NCBI GenBank assembly: GCA_001797815.1 | Contig: MGQK01000007.1 | Coordinates: forward strand, 1-19,345 | Direction of reading: 5' to 3' | Source of the DNA: Deltaproteobacteria bacterium RBG_13_61_14 | GTDB lineage: Bacteria > RBG-13-61-14 | Length of the DNA: 19,345 bases | Shown here: one piece after another, positions 1 through 6,299 of the stretch | Numbering within the stretch: position 1 is the first letter of the stretch | How the letters are laid out: every line of letters starts with the position of its first letter | The notes under the pieces: model-generated | The model's database searches: none | What the model was told of the DNA's origin: nothing | Seen by the model: the letters and a program-made list of their open reading frames with translations, nothing else | Position numbers and translations under genes: made by a program

Positions 1-2
1 AG

Positions 3-230
3 CGCATCCGGCCCAAGCTGATGACCGTGGCCGCGGCCATGATGGGGCTGATGCCGATCATGGGGAGCATGGGCACCGGCGCCGACGTGATGAAGCGGGT
101 GGCCGCGCCCATGGTGGGCGGGCTGGCGACCTCCTTCCTGATGGAACTGCTGGTCTATCCGGCGATTTACCTGTTGTGGAAAAAAAGAGATTTACCCGCT
201 GCCGGCGGATCGTTCAAAGTTGAATCGTAA
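3..230 (+). CDS. C-terminal end of CusA/CzcA-type heavy-metal RND efflux transporter (partial)
   Basis: The reading frame is open from the window edge and ends at 230, so only the last ~75 residues are present. They contain the stretch IRPKLMTVAAAMMGLMPI, then MGTGADVMKRVAAPMVGG and a final hydrophobic helix ending LVYPAIYLLWKK. This matches the last two transmembrane helices of the CusA/CzcA branch of RND transporters (RxRPKxMT and GSEVMxRIAAPMxGG in the family). Family members are inner-membrane proton antiporters that form a tripartite complex with a membrane-fusion protein and an outer-membrane channel to export Cu/Ag or Zn/Co/Cd. The metal-selecting residues lie outside the window, so the substrate cannot be stated. 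The gene converges with the minus-strand gene ending at 258, and no clear terminator is visible in the 27-bp gap. Confidence 0.85.
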   Translation, partial: RIRPKLMTVAAAMMGLMPIMGSMGTGADVMKRVAAPMVGGLATSFLMELLVYPAIYLLWKKRDLPAAGGSFKVES

Positions 231-257
231 AGCCGCGGCCGGCCGGGCACTGAAGCT

Positions 258-1061
258 TCAACCTCCGGGTTGGTAGGCGGTGACGCGCAGCGAAAGCCCG
301 CCGGCGCGGGAGGTCAGGCTGGGGAAGATCTCCACCCCGCGCACGGTGGGAGCCAGGCCGGGCGAGGCTTCGGCCAGGCTGTGGATCTCCTCGGCCAGCG
401 GCCCAAGCAGCTCCCAGGCCGCGGCGTCCGCCTCTTCCAGGATCACCACCACGCCCTCCAGCCCGCGGTCAACCAGCGCCACCGTCCCGGCCAGGAGAAT
501 GATCCGGTCGGTGAGCGCCAGGATGTTGCTCACCTTCAGGAAAGGGTGGCCGTCGGGAGCAATCCGTTCCACCCAACCCTCAACGAGCACGATCTGTTCC
601 AGCGGGGGCACTCCCGGCTCATCGTTGAACCAGACGAGCACCTCGCCGGTGTCCAAGGCTTCGAGCCGGTAAATCCCATAGCTCTCGAACCGCCAGGCGT
701 AATTGGGAACCACGGCGACCAGCCAAGGGCTTTGACGCAGGATCGCCATCATCTCTTCGAGGCTGTAGCCCAACGGGGTGCGGATCTGGTAGAAGTAGGT
801 GAAGGGGTATTGAAAAAGCACCTCGGCCTGCGCCGAGTCAAGCGCGGCCTGGACTTCGGCCGCCGGGGCGCTCTCGGAAAAGCGGACCACCAGTTCCCGC
901 GGCTTAAACAAGTTCAGGTCGGTCGAGATATAGCCCACCGCCTGGTAGGAAAGAGACCCGGGACAGAAAGAGTCCTCGGAGTCGGCACAGCCGGCGCCGG
1001 CCAATACCAGGATGGCCAGGGCAAACCCGAAGAAAAGGCGTCGTCCGGAACCTCTTTCCAT
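258..1061 (-). CDS. Putative lipoprotein with a subtilase-propeptide-like domain, no protease domain
   Basis: 267 residues. The N-terminus has basic residues, a hydrophobic core and LAGAGC ending at Cys25, suggesting a signal peptide and possible lipidation; the lipobox is not canonical at -3. Residues ~56-124 (ELVVRF near the start, then RTPLGYSLEEMMAILRQSP and VVPNYAW) have the layout of the N-terminal prodomain of subtilisin/fervidolysin-like proteases. No Asp/His/Ser catalytic domain follows. The remaining ~140 residues are unrecognised and hydrophobic-rich (LTDRIILLAGTVALVDRG). Inference: an envelope protein with a stand-alone propeptide-like module, perhaps a protease inhibitor or partner. 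The ATG has a GGAGGGG ribosome site about 8 nt upstream. It is the third gene of a minus-strand set, 30 bp after its neighbour. The ORF is confident; the domain call is motif reading only. Confidence 0.75.
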   Translation of the reverse strand: MERGSGRRLFFGFALAILVLAGAGCADSEDSFCPGSLSYQAVGYISTDLNLFKPRELVVRFSESAPAAEVQAALDSAQAEVLFQYPFTYFYQIRTPLGYSLEEMMAILRQSPWLVAVVPNYAWRFESYGIYRLEALDTGEVLVWFNDEPGVPPLEQIVLVEGWVERIAPDGHPFLKVSNILALTDRIILLAGTVALVDRGLEGVVVILEEADAAAWELLGPLAEEIHSLAEASPGLAPTVRGVEIFPSLTSRAGGLSLRVTAYQPGG

Positions 1062-1091
1062 GATGGTTCCCCTCCCGGCGGTAAAGGAGAT

Positions 1092-1634
1092 TTAAAAGCA
1101 GGCGCGGATGATTTCCGAATCCCGGGCCGAGGACCAGTTCTTGACCTTGAGCAGGCAGGGTTGTTCCGCTACGATCGTGGGCCCGTCTTCCTCGATAAAA
1201 GCCACCTGGAACACGTAGGCCGGGTTCACCCAGGCCAGGATCGAGCGCAGGTATTGCGTCCGGACCTCCTTGGCCGGCAGGCGCACGCATTTCAGGTAAA
1301 CGGAAAACTCGGTAAACCGGTCCACCCCGGCGCCGGCCTCACAGGCCTTGGGCAGGTTTCTTTTGGCAAAAAAGGAAAGCAGTTGCTTTAGGTCCATGGC
1401 CGGGTTGTGGTAAACACGCTCTTCGGGCGTGCGGCCGTATTGTTCATTCATCGCCTGCTGGAGCTTTTTTTCGCGCTCCTGGTCTTCCCGTTTCCACTGG
1501 CTGTGGCGCGCCTGGTTTTCGCGGGCATACGTCTGCTTCAGGCTCTGCTCGTAATAGTGGAAACCCAGGAAAATGACGGCGTGGAGCACCAGCGTCGCCG
1601 CCGCTACCACCATCCGTCGGGACCAGGATTCCAC
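1092..1634 (-). CDS. Single-pass membrane protein of unknown function with coiled coil
   Basis: About 180 residues, family not recognised. A basic N-terminus precedes one hydrophobic helix (MVVAAATLVLHAVIFLGF). A charged, Gln/Lys/Glu-rich stretch likely to be coiled coil follows (ENQARHSQWKREDQEREKKL), then a C-terminal globular region with Cys residues (KACEAG, YLKCVRL, EQPCLLK, RACF). The topology suggests a short cytoplasmic tail and a periplasmic domain, where the cysteines could pair. Start choice: a GTG at 1643 overlaps the previous stop as GTGA but has no room for a ribosome site. The GTG at 1634 sits 8 nt after GGAGG and is preferred. Co-directional with both neighbours and probably translationally coupled to the gene ending at 1640. 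Confidence 0.75.
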   Translation of the reverse strand: MESWSRRMVVAAATLVLHAVIFLGFHYYEQSLKQTYARENQARHSQWKREDQEREKKLQQAMNEQYGRTPEERVYHNPAMDLKQLLSFFAKRNLPKACEAGAGVDRFTEFSVYLKCVRLPAKEVRTQYLRSILAWVNPAYVFQVAFIEEDGPTIVAEQPCLLKVKNWSSARDSEIIRACF

Positions 1635-1639
1635 GGCGT

Positions 1640-2449
1640 TCACCTCCGGGGCATGATCCGGCCGAACTCGTCGTGCTGGACGCTCATCATCCGGAGGACA
1701 TCGGGGCGACCGATGCTCAGCCAGACCTCCGGGTTGGACGAGCGGGAGGCCAGGCCGGCGCGGTAGAACTCCAGGTATTCCTGCCGCGTTTCGGGGACGG
1801 CCGCATCCCGGCTCACGTCCACCCGCTTCTGCACCGACACTTCCACCGATTGCAAGTCATGGGCCGCGCCAAAGGCGAACAGGTCCCGGATGATCCCGGC
1901 TACGGTCCAGCGCACCGCGCGATGCTGGTCTTCGGTATCCTGCCGGCCGCCGCGCGTGTCCACCGGCACCTCGGAAAGGGGAACCGCCACTTCCACCGAA
2001 TACCACTTGCCCTCGTGCCGGACGCGGATCCCGGAGGAGCGGGGCGATGCCTGCTGGGCCAACTCCTCCAAGACCCCGACCTTGCCCAGGGAGCTTTCCC
2101 GGCTCAGCCGGGCCATTTCCAAAAGTCGCTTCTCTTCCGGCGATTGAGCAAACGATTCCTCCATCCCCTGCCGGCGCTTAAACTCCTCGGCCCGCACCTT
2201 GGCCGCCCGGCCTTCCTGCACCGCGCTCGCCGCATCGGCGAGAGCGGCCTGGAACTGCGCCTCATCCTCCCGGACCTCCTGCTCCCGGGCCTGGAGTTCG
2301 GCTGGCGCGTCCTTCTTCAGTTGGTGTTTCAAGGACAGGACCATGGCCGCACGAATCCCCCCGTGCACGGCCAACGAGACGAGGCACAAAACGAGCACAC
2401 CGATCGAGATGAGTCTTTCCCGGTCGGCTCCGGCTTTTTTCGGGCTCAT
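1640..2449 (-). CDS. Membrane-anchored coiled-coil protein of unknown function
   Basis: 269 residues. After a charged start (MSPKKAGADRER) comes one hydrophobic helix (~residues 13-38), then a long Glu/Gln/Ala/Arg-rich segment (~45-130) with strong coiled-coil character. A C-terminal domain (~140-269) includes GKWYSVEVAVPL and RWTVAGIIRDLFAFGAAHDL. No known family recognised. First gene of the three-gene minus-strand operon. The ATG at 2449 lies about 13 bp downstream of the transcription start predicted from the promoter at 2469-2497. It shares its membrane-helix plus coiled-coil layout with the next gene, so the two could form a hetero-oligomer in the envelope. That is inference from layout only. 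Confidence 0.75.
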   Translation of the reverse strand: MSPKKAGADRERLISIGVLVLCLVSLAVHGGIRAAMVLSLKHQLKKDAPAELQAREQEVREDEAQFQAALADAASAVQEGRAAKVRAEEFKRRQGMEESFAQSPEEKRLLEMARLSRESSLGKVGVLEELAQQASPRSSGIRVRHEGKWYSVEVAVPLSEVPVDTRGGRQDTEDQHRAVRWTVAGIIRDLFAFGAAHDLQSVEVSVQKRVDVSRDAAVPETRQEYLEFYRAGLASRSSNPEVWLSIGRPDVLRMMSVQHDEFGRIMPRR

Positions 2450-2468
2450 GCGCTACCTTCGCCTCGAC

Positions 2469-2497
2469 ATTTAGCATTTTCACCATTCATTTGTCAA
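2469..2497 (-). promoter_or_regulatory. Sigma70-type promoter for the three-gene envelope operon
   Basis: On the minus strand a perfect -35 TTGACA (2497-2492) is followed by a 17-nt spacer and a weak -10, CTAAAT (2474-2469). The predicted start near 2462 gives a leader of about 13 nt before the ATG at 2449. The -35 is strong and the -10 poor, so activator dependence is possible. Confidence 0.5.
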
Positions 2498-2560
2498 TAG
2501 AAAAGTTTTGCGGCTGAACTCGATCAGGGCGTCCGCAAGTTATAGCCTTCGCTCCTCCCC

Positions 2561-2609
2561 CGAAAAGCCGAGAGGGACGGGCCTGCGCTGGGCCGGGCCG
2601 TCCCTCTCG
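2561..2609 (-). terminator. Intrinsic terminator after the LysM gene
   Basis: CGAGAGGGACGG (2569-2580) and CCGTCCCTCTCG (2598-2609) form a perfect 12-bp stem with a 17-nt loop. Read on the minus strand the hairpin is followed by GCTTTTCG, a short U-tract. It lies ~32 nt past the stop of the LysM gene and separates that operon from the one starting at 2449. On the plus strand the hairpin is followed by AAAA, so it points to minus-strand transcription. Confidence 0.75.
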
Positions 2610-2640
2610 AAAATGCGAGCCGGGCCGCCAGCGCCCGGGA

Positions 2641-3759
2641 TCAGGGCAAGACCATGCGGATATGATCCCCGGGCGCGAACTCCCGGCTGCTGGCAATGGC
2701 CAGCGTCACCGAGGTGGTCGGCCGCGCATCGAGGATCAGCAGCTTCCCGATCAACTGGTCCGGCAGCGTCACCGCCTGGCCGGTGGCCGGGTCCACTTTG
2801 GTTTCGCCGGGCAGGTAGACGTCAAAGGTATTGCCGGGCACCACGCCGTCCTGGGCGCCCCGGTCAATGTAAATAATCTCGTTCTTGCCCATGGCCACGG
2901 TATCGTTCTTGTTGGCGACGATGTAGCCTTCCAGGGCCACTTGGTTTCTGACCAGGGTGATCTCCGTGGTCAGCTGGGGCGTGTAGGGAGCGATCCGGTC
3001 GCCGTCCTGGACCTCCCGGTAAGAATTGAGGATGACCGCGGCGGCCACGTTTTCCTTGACCTGGGTGATCTTGAGCTCGCCCAGGTTGAGCACGCGATGG
3101 CCCACCACGTGGTAGGGCGGATTGGGGTGCCGGAAATCGGAAATGATCCGGAAGATGCTGAAGATATCGCCGTCCTTGACCCCCAGGCTGGTGCCCACGT
3201 TGACGTACACCTTGTCGCTCGTGCCCAGCAGGGCCTTGTCGTCCGGGTTGCTCATGATCGAACCCGCGGACTGGGTCTCGCCCGCGTCCAGGTAGCCGGC
3301 GGCCCAGATCCCCTTGTAAAGGACCTTGTTGCTCTCCTCCTGCGCCGCCACCTCGGTTTCCGTTTCCAGGATGCCCGCCTGAGCCTGCTCCATCGGCCCG
3401 AAGCCGGCCGCTTCCAGGGGGCTCAGTTTTTCGCTGGTGGGGTAGAGGTTGAGCACATCGCCCGGATAGATCCGGTGGGGGTTGGTGACAAAGGTATTGC
3501 GCTCCCAGATCTTGGGCCAATAGTAAGGGCTGTTCATGAAGCGCTTGGCGATATCCCAGAGCGTGTCCCCGGTCTGCACCACGTAGATCACCTTCTGCTC
3601 CCCGGCTTCCTTGGCGGCGCTGAGACCGCCGGCTTCGAGTTCCAGTATCCCCAGGCCCTCGAAGGGATTCGCCTGCTCCTGGCCCGAGAGTAGCCCGGCC
3701 CAGAAGAGAAGAGCCCCCGCCGCCATCGCCCGCGCCGCCATCTGCCACCTCTTGCTCAT
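2641..3759 (-). CDS. Secreted LysM-domain protein, probable peptidoglycan-associated
   Basis: 372 residues from the preferred start. Residues 7-27 form a signal peptide ending near LLSGQ. Residues ~57-105 are a LysM module: VIYVVQTGDTLWDIAKRFM, then IWERN, NPHRIYPGDVLNLYP. LysM binds N-acetylglucosamine-containing glycan, so the protein should sit on peptidoglycan in the periplasm. The remaining ~260 residues contain repeated beta-rich stretches (DKVYVNVGTSLGVKDGDIF; IIYIDRGAQDGVVPGNTFDV; FAPGDHIRMVL). The first two resemble each other, suggesting a duplicated beta domain; no enzyme motif is visible. Start choice: ATG 3777 lacks a spaced ribosome site, while ATG 3759 has AAGGAGG eight bases upstream. 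It begins 25 bp after the cpoB-like stop, so the two are one operon. Confidence 0.88.
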   Translation of the reverse strand: MSKRWQMAARAMAAGALLFWAGLLSGQEQANPFEGLGILELEAGGLSAAKEAGEQKVIYVVQTGDTLWDIAKRFMNSPYYWPKIWERNTFVTNPHRIYPGDVLNLYPTSEKLSPLEAAGFGPMEQAQAGILETETEVAAQEESNKVLYKGIWAAGYLDAGETQSAGSIMSNPDDKALLGTSDKVYVNVGTSLGVKDGDIFSIFRIISDFRHPNPPYHVVGHRVLNLGELKITQVKENVAAAVILNSYREVQDGDRIAPYTPQLTTEITLVRNQVALEGYIVANKNDTVAMGKNEIIYIDRGAQDGVVPGNTFDVYLPGETKVDPATGQAVTLPDQLIGKLLILDARPTTSVTLAIASSREFAPGDHIRMVLP

Positions 3760-3767
3760 GCCGACAC

Positions 3768-3774
3768 CCTCCTT
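3768..3774 (-). promoter_or_regulatory. Ribosome binding site that fixes the LysM gene start
   Basis: AAGGAGG on the minus strand, 8 nt before the ATG at 3759. It lies inside the N-terminal extension that would result from using the ATG at 3777, which argues for 3759 as the real start. Confidence 0.75.
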
Positions 3775-3784
3775 CATCCTTTCC

Positions 3785-4609
3785 TCAATGGGTCCATTCC
3801 TCGATCTTGGCCTCGGCCAGGCGGGCGGAATCGCTGAACGGATACAGGATCACCACTTCCCGCAGCGTGGCCAGGGCCTTTTCCGCCTGACCCAACTCCT
3901 GGTAAGACAACCCGGCCTTGTAAAGACCGTCCGGCGCCTTGTCGCTCTCCGGATAATCATTGGCCAGCTTGCTAAATTCTTCCACCGCCTTCTCGTATTC
4001 TCCCAGGTCGTAATAGCATTCTCCCAACCAGTAATACGCATTGTCATGCAGGCTCGCCGCCAGGGAATCTCCGGTGAGCTCCTGGAACTTGACAATGGCT
4101 TCGGCATACCGCTTGTCCCCGTAAAGCTGCAACGCATCCTGGTATTTGGCATAGCTCTGGTCCCCCGGCTTGACCGGGGCCGGCGCTTCCGCCTTTTCCT
4201 CCCCGGCCGCCTTCTGGTAGCTCTGGGGGATCGTAAGGACTCTGCCGTCGGCGGTCCGCAACACCGGCTGCTCGGGCCAGGAAGTGAAGGTTTTGGGATC
4301 GGCCGGGCTTTTCGGCCTGAGTTTGATCACTTCCAGCTGCGGGGCGGCCGCGGGAGAAGCCGGGGCCGGCGCCGCGTCCGGCGAAGGGGCGGTGGCAGCG
4401 ACCGCCGGGGCAGTGACGCTGGTGCGGGCCTGCAGCATTTGCAAGCGGGTATTCAACTCCTCGAGTTGGCGCCGCAACTCCGCGTTGGACGTTTCCAGCT
4501 CCGCCACCCGGACCTCTAGATCCTTGAGCTGGCGGCTTCCGGAGAGCCCCGCACAACTGCCCCCGAAAATCGCTACCGCCGCCACCGCCGTCGCTTGCCA
4601 CATCCTCAT
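3785..4609 (-). CDS. CpoB/YbgF-like periplasmic coiled-coil and TPR protein
   Basis: About 274 residues from the ATG at 4609. The N-terminus (MRMWQATAVAAVAIFGGSC) is a signal peptide, possibly lipidated at the Cys. Next is a heptad-rich coiled coil (LKDLEVRVAELE, ELRRQLEELNTRLQMLQA), a Pro/Ala-rich linker, and a C-terminal ~130-residue TPR domain: YQDALQLYGDKRYAEAI, then NAYYWLGECYYDLGEYEKAV, then GLYKAGLSYQELGQAEKAL. This is the CpoB/YbgF architecture; in E. coli CpoB links Tol-Pal to peptidoglycan synthesis during constriction. tolB and pal are not adjacent here; the neighbour is a LysM gene, still a cell-wall context. A GTG at 4666 would add 19 residues but abuts its ribosome site and would precede the signal peptide, so 4609 is preferred. 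Confidence 0.85.
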   Translation of the reverse strand: MRMWQATAVAAVAIFGGSCAGLSGSRQLKDLEVRVAELETSNAELRRQLEELNTRLQMLQARTSVTAPAVAATAPSPDAAPAPASPAAAPQLEVIKLRPKSPADPKTFTSWPEQPVLRTADGRVLTIPQSYQKAAGEEKAEAPAPVKPGDQSYAKYQDALQLYGDKRYAEAIVKFQELTGDSLAASLHDNAYYWLGECYYDLGEYEKAVEEFSKLANDYPESDKAPDGLYKAGLSYQELGQAEKALATLREVVILYPFSDSARLAEAKIEEWTH

Positions 4610-4684
4610 GGGACACCCCGATTTTCTTGGCCCCCGATCAGGCATTGCATCCGCGCAATTAGCCACTCCTCTACGGCCTTAATA

Positions 4685-4714
4685 ATTATACAAAAAAGCC
4701 GCAAGCCCTGTCAA
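4685..4714 (-). promoter_or_regulatory. Near-consensus sigma70 promoter for the cpoB-LysM operon
   Basis: On the minus strand TTGACA (4714-4709), an 18-nt spacer and TATAAT (4690-4685): both hexamers are perfect. The predicted start near 4678 gives a ~70-nt leader to the ATG at 4609, and would leave only ~11 nt before the alternative GTG at 4666. This implies strong housekeeping expression of the two envelope genes. Confidence 0.85.
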
Positions 4715-4764
4715 GAAAAATTTCAAAAAGGACCCCTGCCTCAAAAAACCGGTTGAACCAGACC

Positions 4765-4837
4765 GGGAATTTTCCCCTGCCGCGCTAGGTCCGTGGCTGC
4801 TAATCATTATCCCGCGACTTGCAATGTTTCACGAAAC
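4765..4837 (+). promoter_or_regulatory. Operator-like inverted repeats upstream of the acyl-CoA dehydrogenase
   Basis: Two short inverted repeats lie in the leader of the acyl-CoA dehydrogenase gene: GGGAATTTTCCC (4765-4776, arms of 5 with a 2-nt centre) and GTTTCACGAAAC (4826-4837, arms of 5 with a 2-nt centre). Either could bind a dimeric repressor of a lipid-catabolism gene. No matching regulator gene is in the window, and such short repeats also occur by chance. No good plus-strand -35/-10 pair was found in 4667-4882. Confidence 0.25.
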
Positions 4838-4882
4838 CACGGAGAATAGAAATCAAGCCAAAGCGGTTGGAAGGAGGCGGCC

Positions 4883-6112
4883 ATGTGGGAAGTATTGTTG
4901 ACCGAGCCGGAGTTGAGACTCCGGGACGAGGCGCGGGCGTTTGCCCGGGAGGACATCTCCGCGGATTATTTGCGCGACCTGGACGCGGAGAAGCTCGAGT
5001 TCCCTTACGGGTTCCACGAAAAAGTGGCCAAGCGCAAGCTCTATGGGATCCGCTTTCCCGAAAAATACGGGGGCCGGGGCATGGGCTGGACCGCGGAGGT
5101 GGCGGTCTTGGAAGAGATCAGCGTGCTCGGCGCGGCGCTTGCCTGCCAGTTCTCGATGCCCAGCATCGTGGGCGAGGCTCTGGACAAATTCGGCACTGAG
5201 GAGCAGAAGGAGAAGTTCCTCAAGCCCACGCTCGCGGGCAAGCTGGTCTGCGCGGAGGCGCTGACCGAGCCGCGGGGCGGGTCCGACTTTTTCGGGGCCA
5301 CCACCGTGGCCCGCAAGGACGGCAAGGACTACATCCTGACCGGAGCCAAGCGCTTCATCGTGGGCGGCAAGGGCGCGGATTATTTCCTGGTCTATGCCAA
5401 GACCGCGCCCGAGAACCCGCCGCACCAGTCCATCTCGGTCTTCCTGGTCGAGCGCGACCGGGGCGTCAAGACCGAGACCCTGTTCGGGCTGCTCGGCACC
5501 CGCGGCGGCGGCACCGCCCGCATCGCCTTCCAGGAGATCCGGGTGCCCAAGGAGAACCTGGTGGGCCCGGAGAACGCCGGCGGGCTGATCTTCAACCAGA
5601 TGATGATTCCGGAGCGGCTGACCTCCGCGGCCGGGGCGCTGGGCGGGGCGCAAGCCTGCCTGGACCTTGCCGCCCGCTATTCGATGAAGCGCAAGGCCTT
5701 TGGCCGGCAGATCCGCAAGTTCCAGGCGGTGAGCTTCAAGGTGGCCGAGAGCGTGGCCAAGCTGGACGCGGCCCGGGCCCTGGTCTATGCCGCGGCCCGG
5801 ACCATTGACGCGGGAAGACCGGCGCGGCGGATCGTGTCCGAGGCCAAGAAGGTGGCCACCGAGACCGGCTGGGAAGTGATCAACCATGCCATGCAGATCC
5901 TGGGCGGGATCGGCTACACCAACGTCTATCCGGTGGAGCGGTCGCTGCGCGACGCGCGCTTGACCATGATCTGGACCGGGACTTCCGAGATCATGTCGGC
6001 CTTGATCCAACATGAATACTATGAGGAACTGGAAAAGACGAGACCCACCCGCCGCGACACCGAGAAAGACGCGACCCGGGCGGACCTGGAGATCGAGAAG
6101 GTTTACGAATAG
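4883..6112 (+). CDS. Acyl-CoA dehydrogenase family flavoprotein
   Basis: 409 residues, a typical family length. It should oxidise an acyl-CoA to the trans-2-enoyl-CoA using FAD, passing electrons to ETF. Visible family features are an N-terminal helical domain, the middle beta-domain signature CAEALTEPRGGSD (~residues 127-139), RKAFGRQIRKFQ in the C-terminal helical domain, and QILGGIGYTNVYPVERSLRDAR. The final signature reads IWTGTSEIM, where medium- and short-chain enzymes have YEGT with the catalytic Glu; residue 365 here is Thr. A Glu is present at 244 in PERLTSAAGALGG, the place used as base in isovaleryl- and long-chain acyl-CoA dehydrogenases. The ATG has a strong AAGGAGG site. It stands alone with no beta-oxidation partners nearby, so the substrate is unknown. 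Confidence 0.93.
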   Translation: MWEVLLTEPELRLRDEARAFAREDISADYLRDLDAEKLEFPYGFHEKVAKRKLYGIRFPEKYGGRGMGWTAEVAVLEEISVLGAALACQFSMPSIVGEALDKFGTEEQKEKFLKPTLAGKLVCAEALTEPRGGSDFFGATTVARKDGKDYILTGAKRFIVGGKGADYFLVYAKTAPENPPHQSISVFLVERDRGVKTETLFGLLGTRGGGTARIAFQEIRVPKENLVGPENAGGLIFNQMMIPERLTSAAGALGGAQACLDLAARYSMKRKAFGRQIRKFQAVSFKVAESVAKLDAARALVYAAARTIDAGRPARRIVSEAKKVATETGWEVINHAMQILGGIGYTNVYPVERSLRDARLTMIWTGTSEIMSALIQHEYYEELEKTRPTRRDTEKDATRADLEIEKVYE

Positions 6113-6217
6113 GCCGGAAAAAGCTTCGAGCGTTCTTTCCCGCCAGAGCCGCCCCTCGCCCGGTCCAAGGAGACCCGCGGCGAGCGCAAGCCTCAATGAC
6201 CCGGTCCGCCTTTCGAT

Positions 6218-6247
6218 TTGGGAAACTGCGCCTGAATATGTTAGGAT
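6218..6247 (+). promoter_or_regulatory. Possible promoter for the nucleotide-sugar dehydrogenase operon
   Basis: TTGGGA (6218-6223), an 18-nt spacer and TAGGAT (6242-6247) lie in the 187-bp gap before the TTG start at 6300. Both hexamers are only partial matches to the sigma70 consensus. The rest of 6113-6299 shows no gene. Confidence 0.3.
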
Positions 6248-6299
6248 AAAGAACTCGAAGGAGTTCACGCCTGATTCGTAACCCGCTGGAGGATGACAC

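Noticed and set aside
4664-4666. GTG 4666 as the start of the cpoB-like gene
   Set aside because: The AGAGGA site abuts the GTG with no spacing, and the extra 19 residues would sit in front of the signal peptide; ATG 4609 is more plausible.
4825-4839. Possible parS (ParB) site
   Set aside because: TGTTTCACG matches half of the parS consensus exactly, but the other half lacks the central TG and is out of register, so the 16-bp palindrome is broken.
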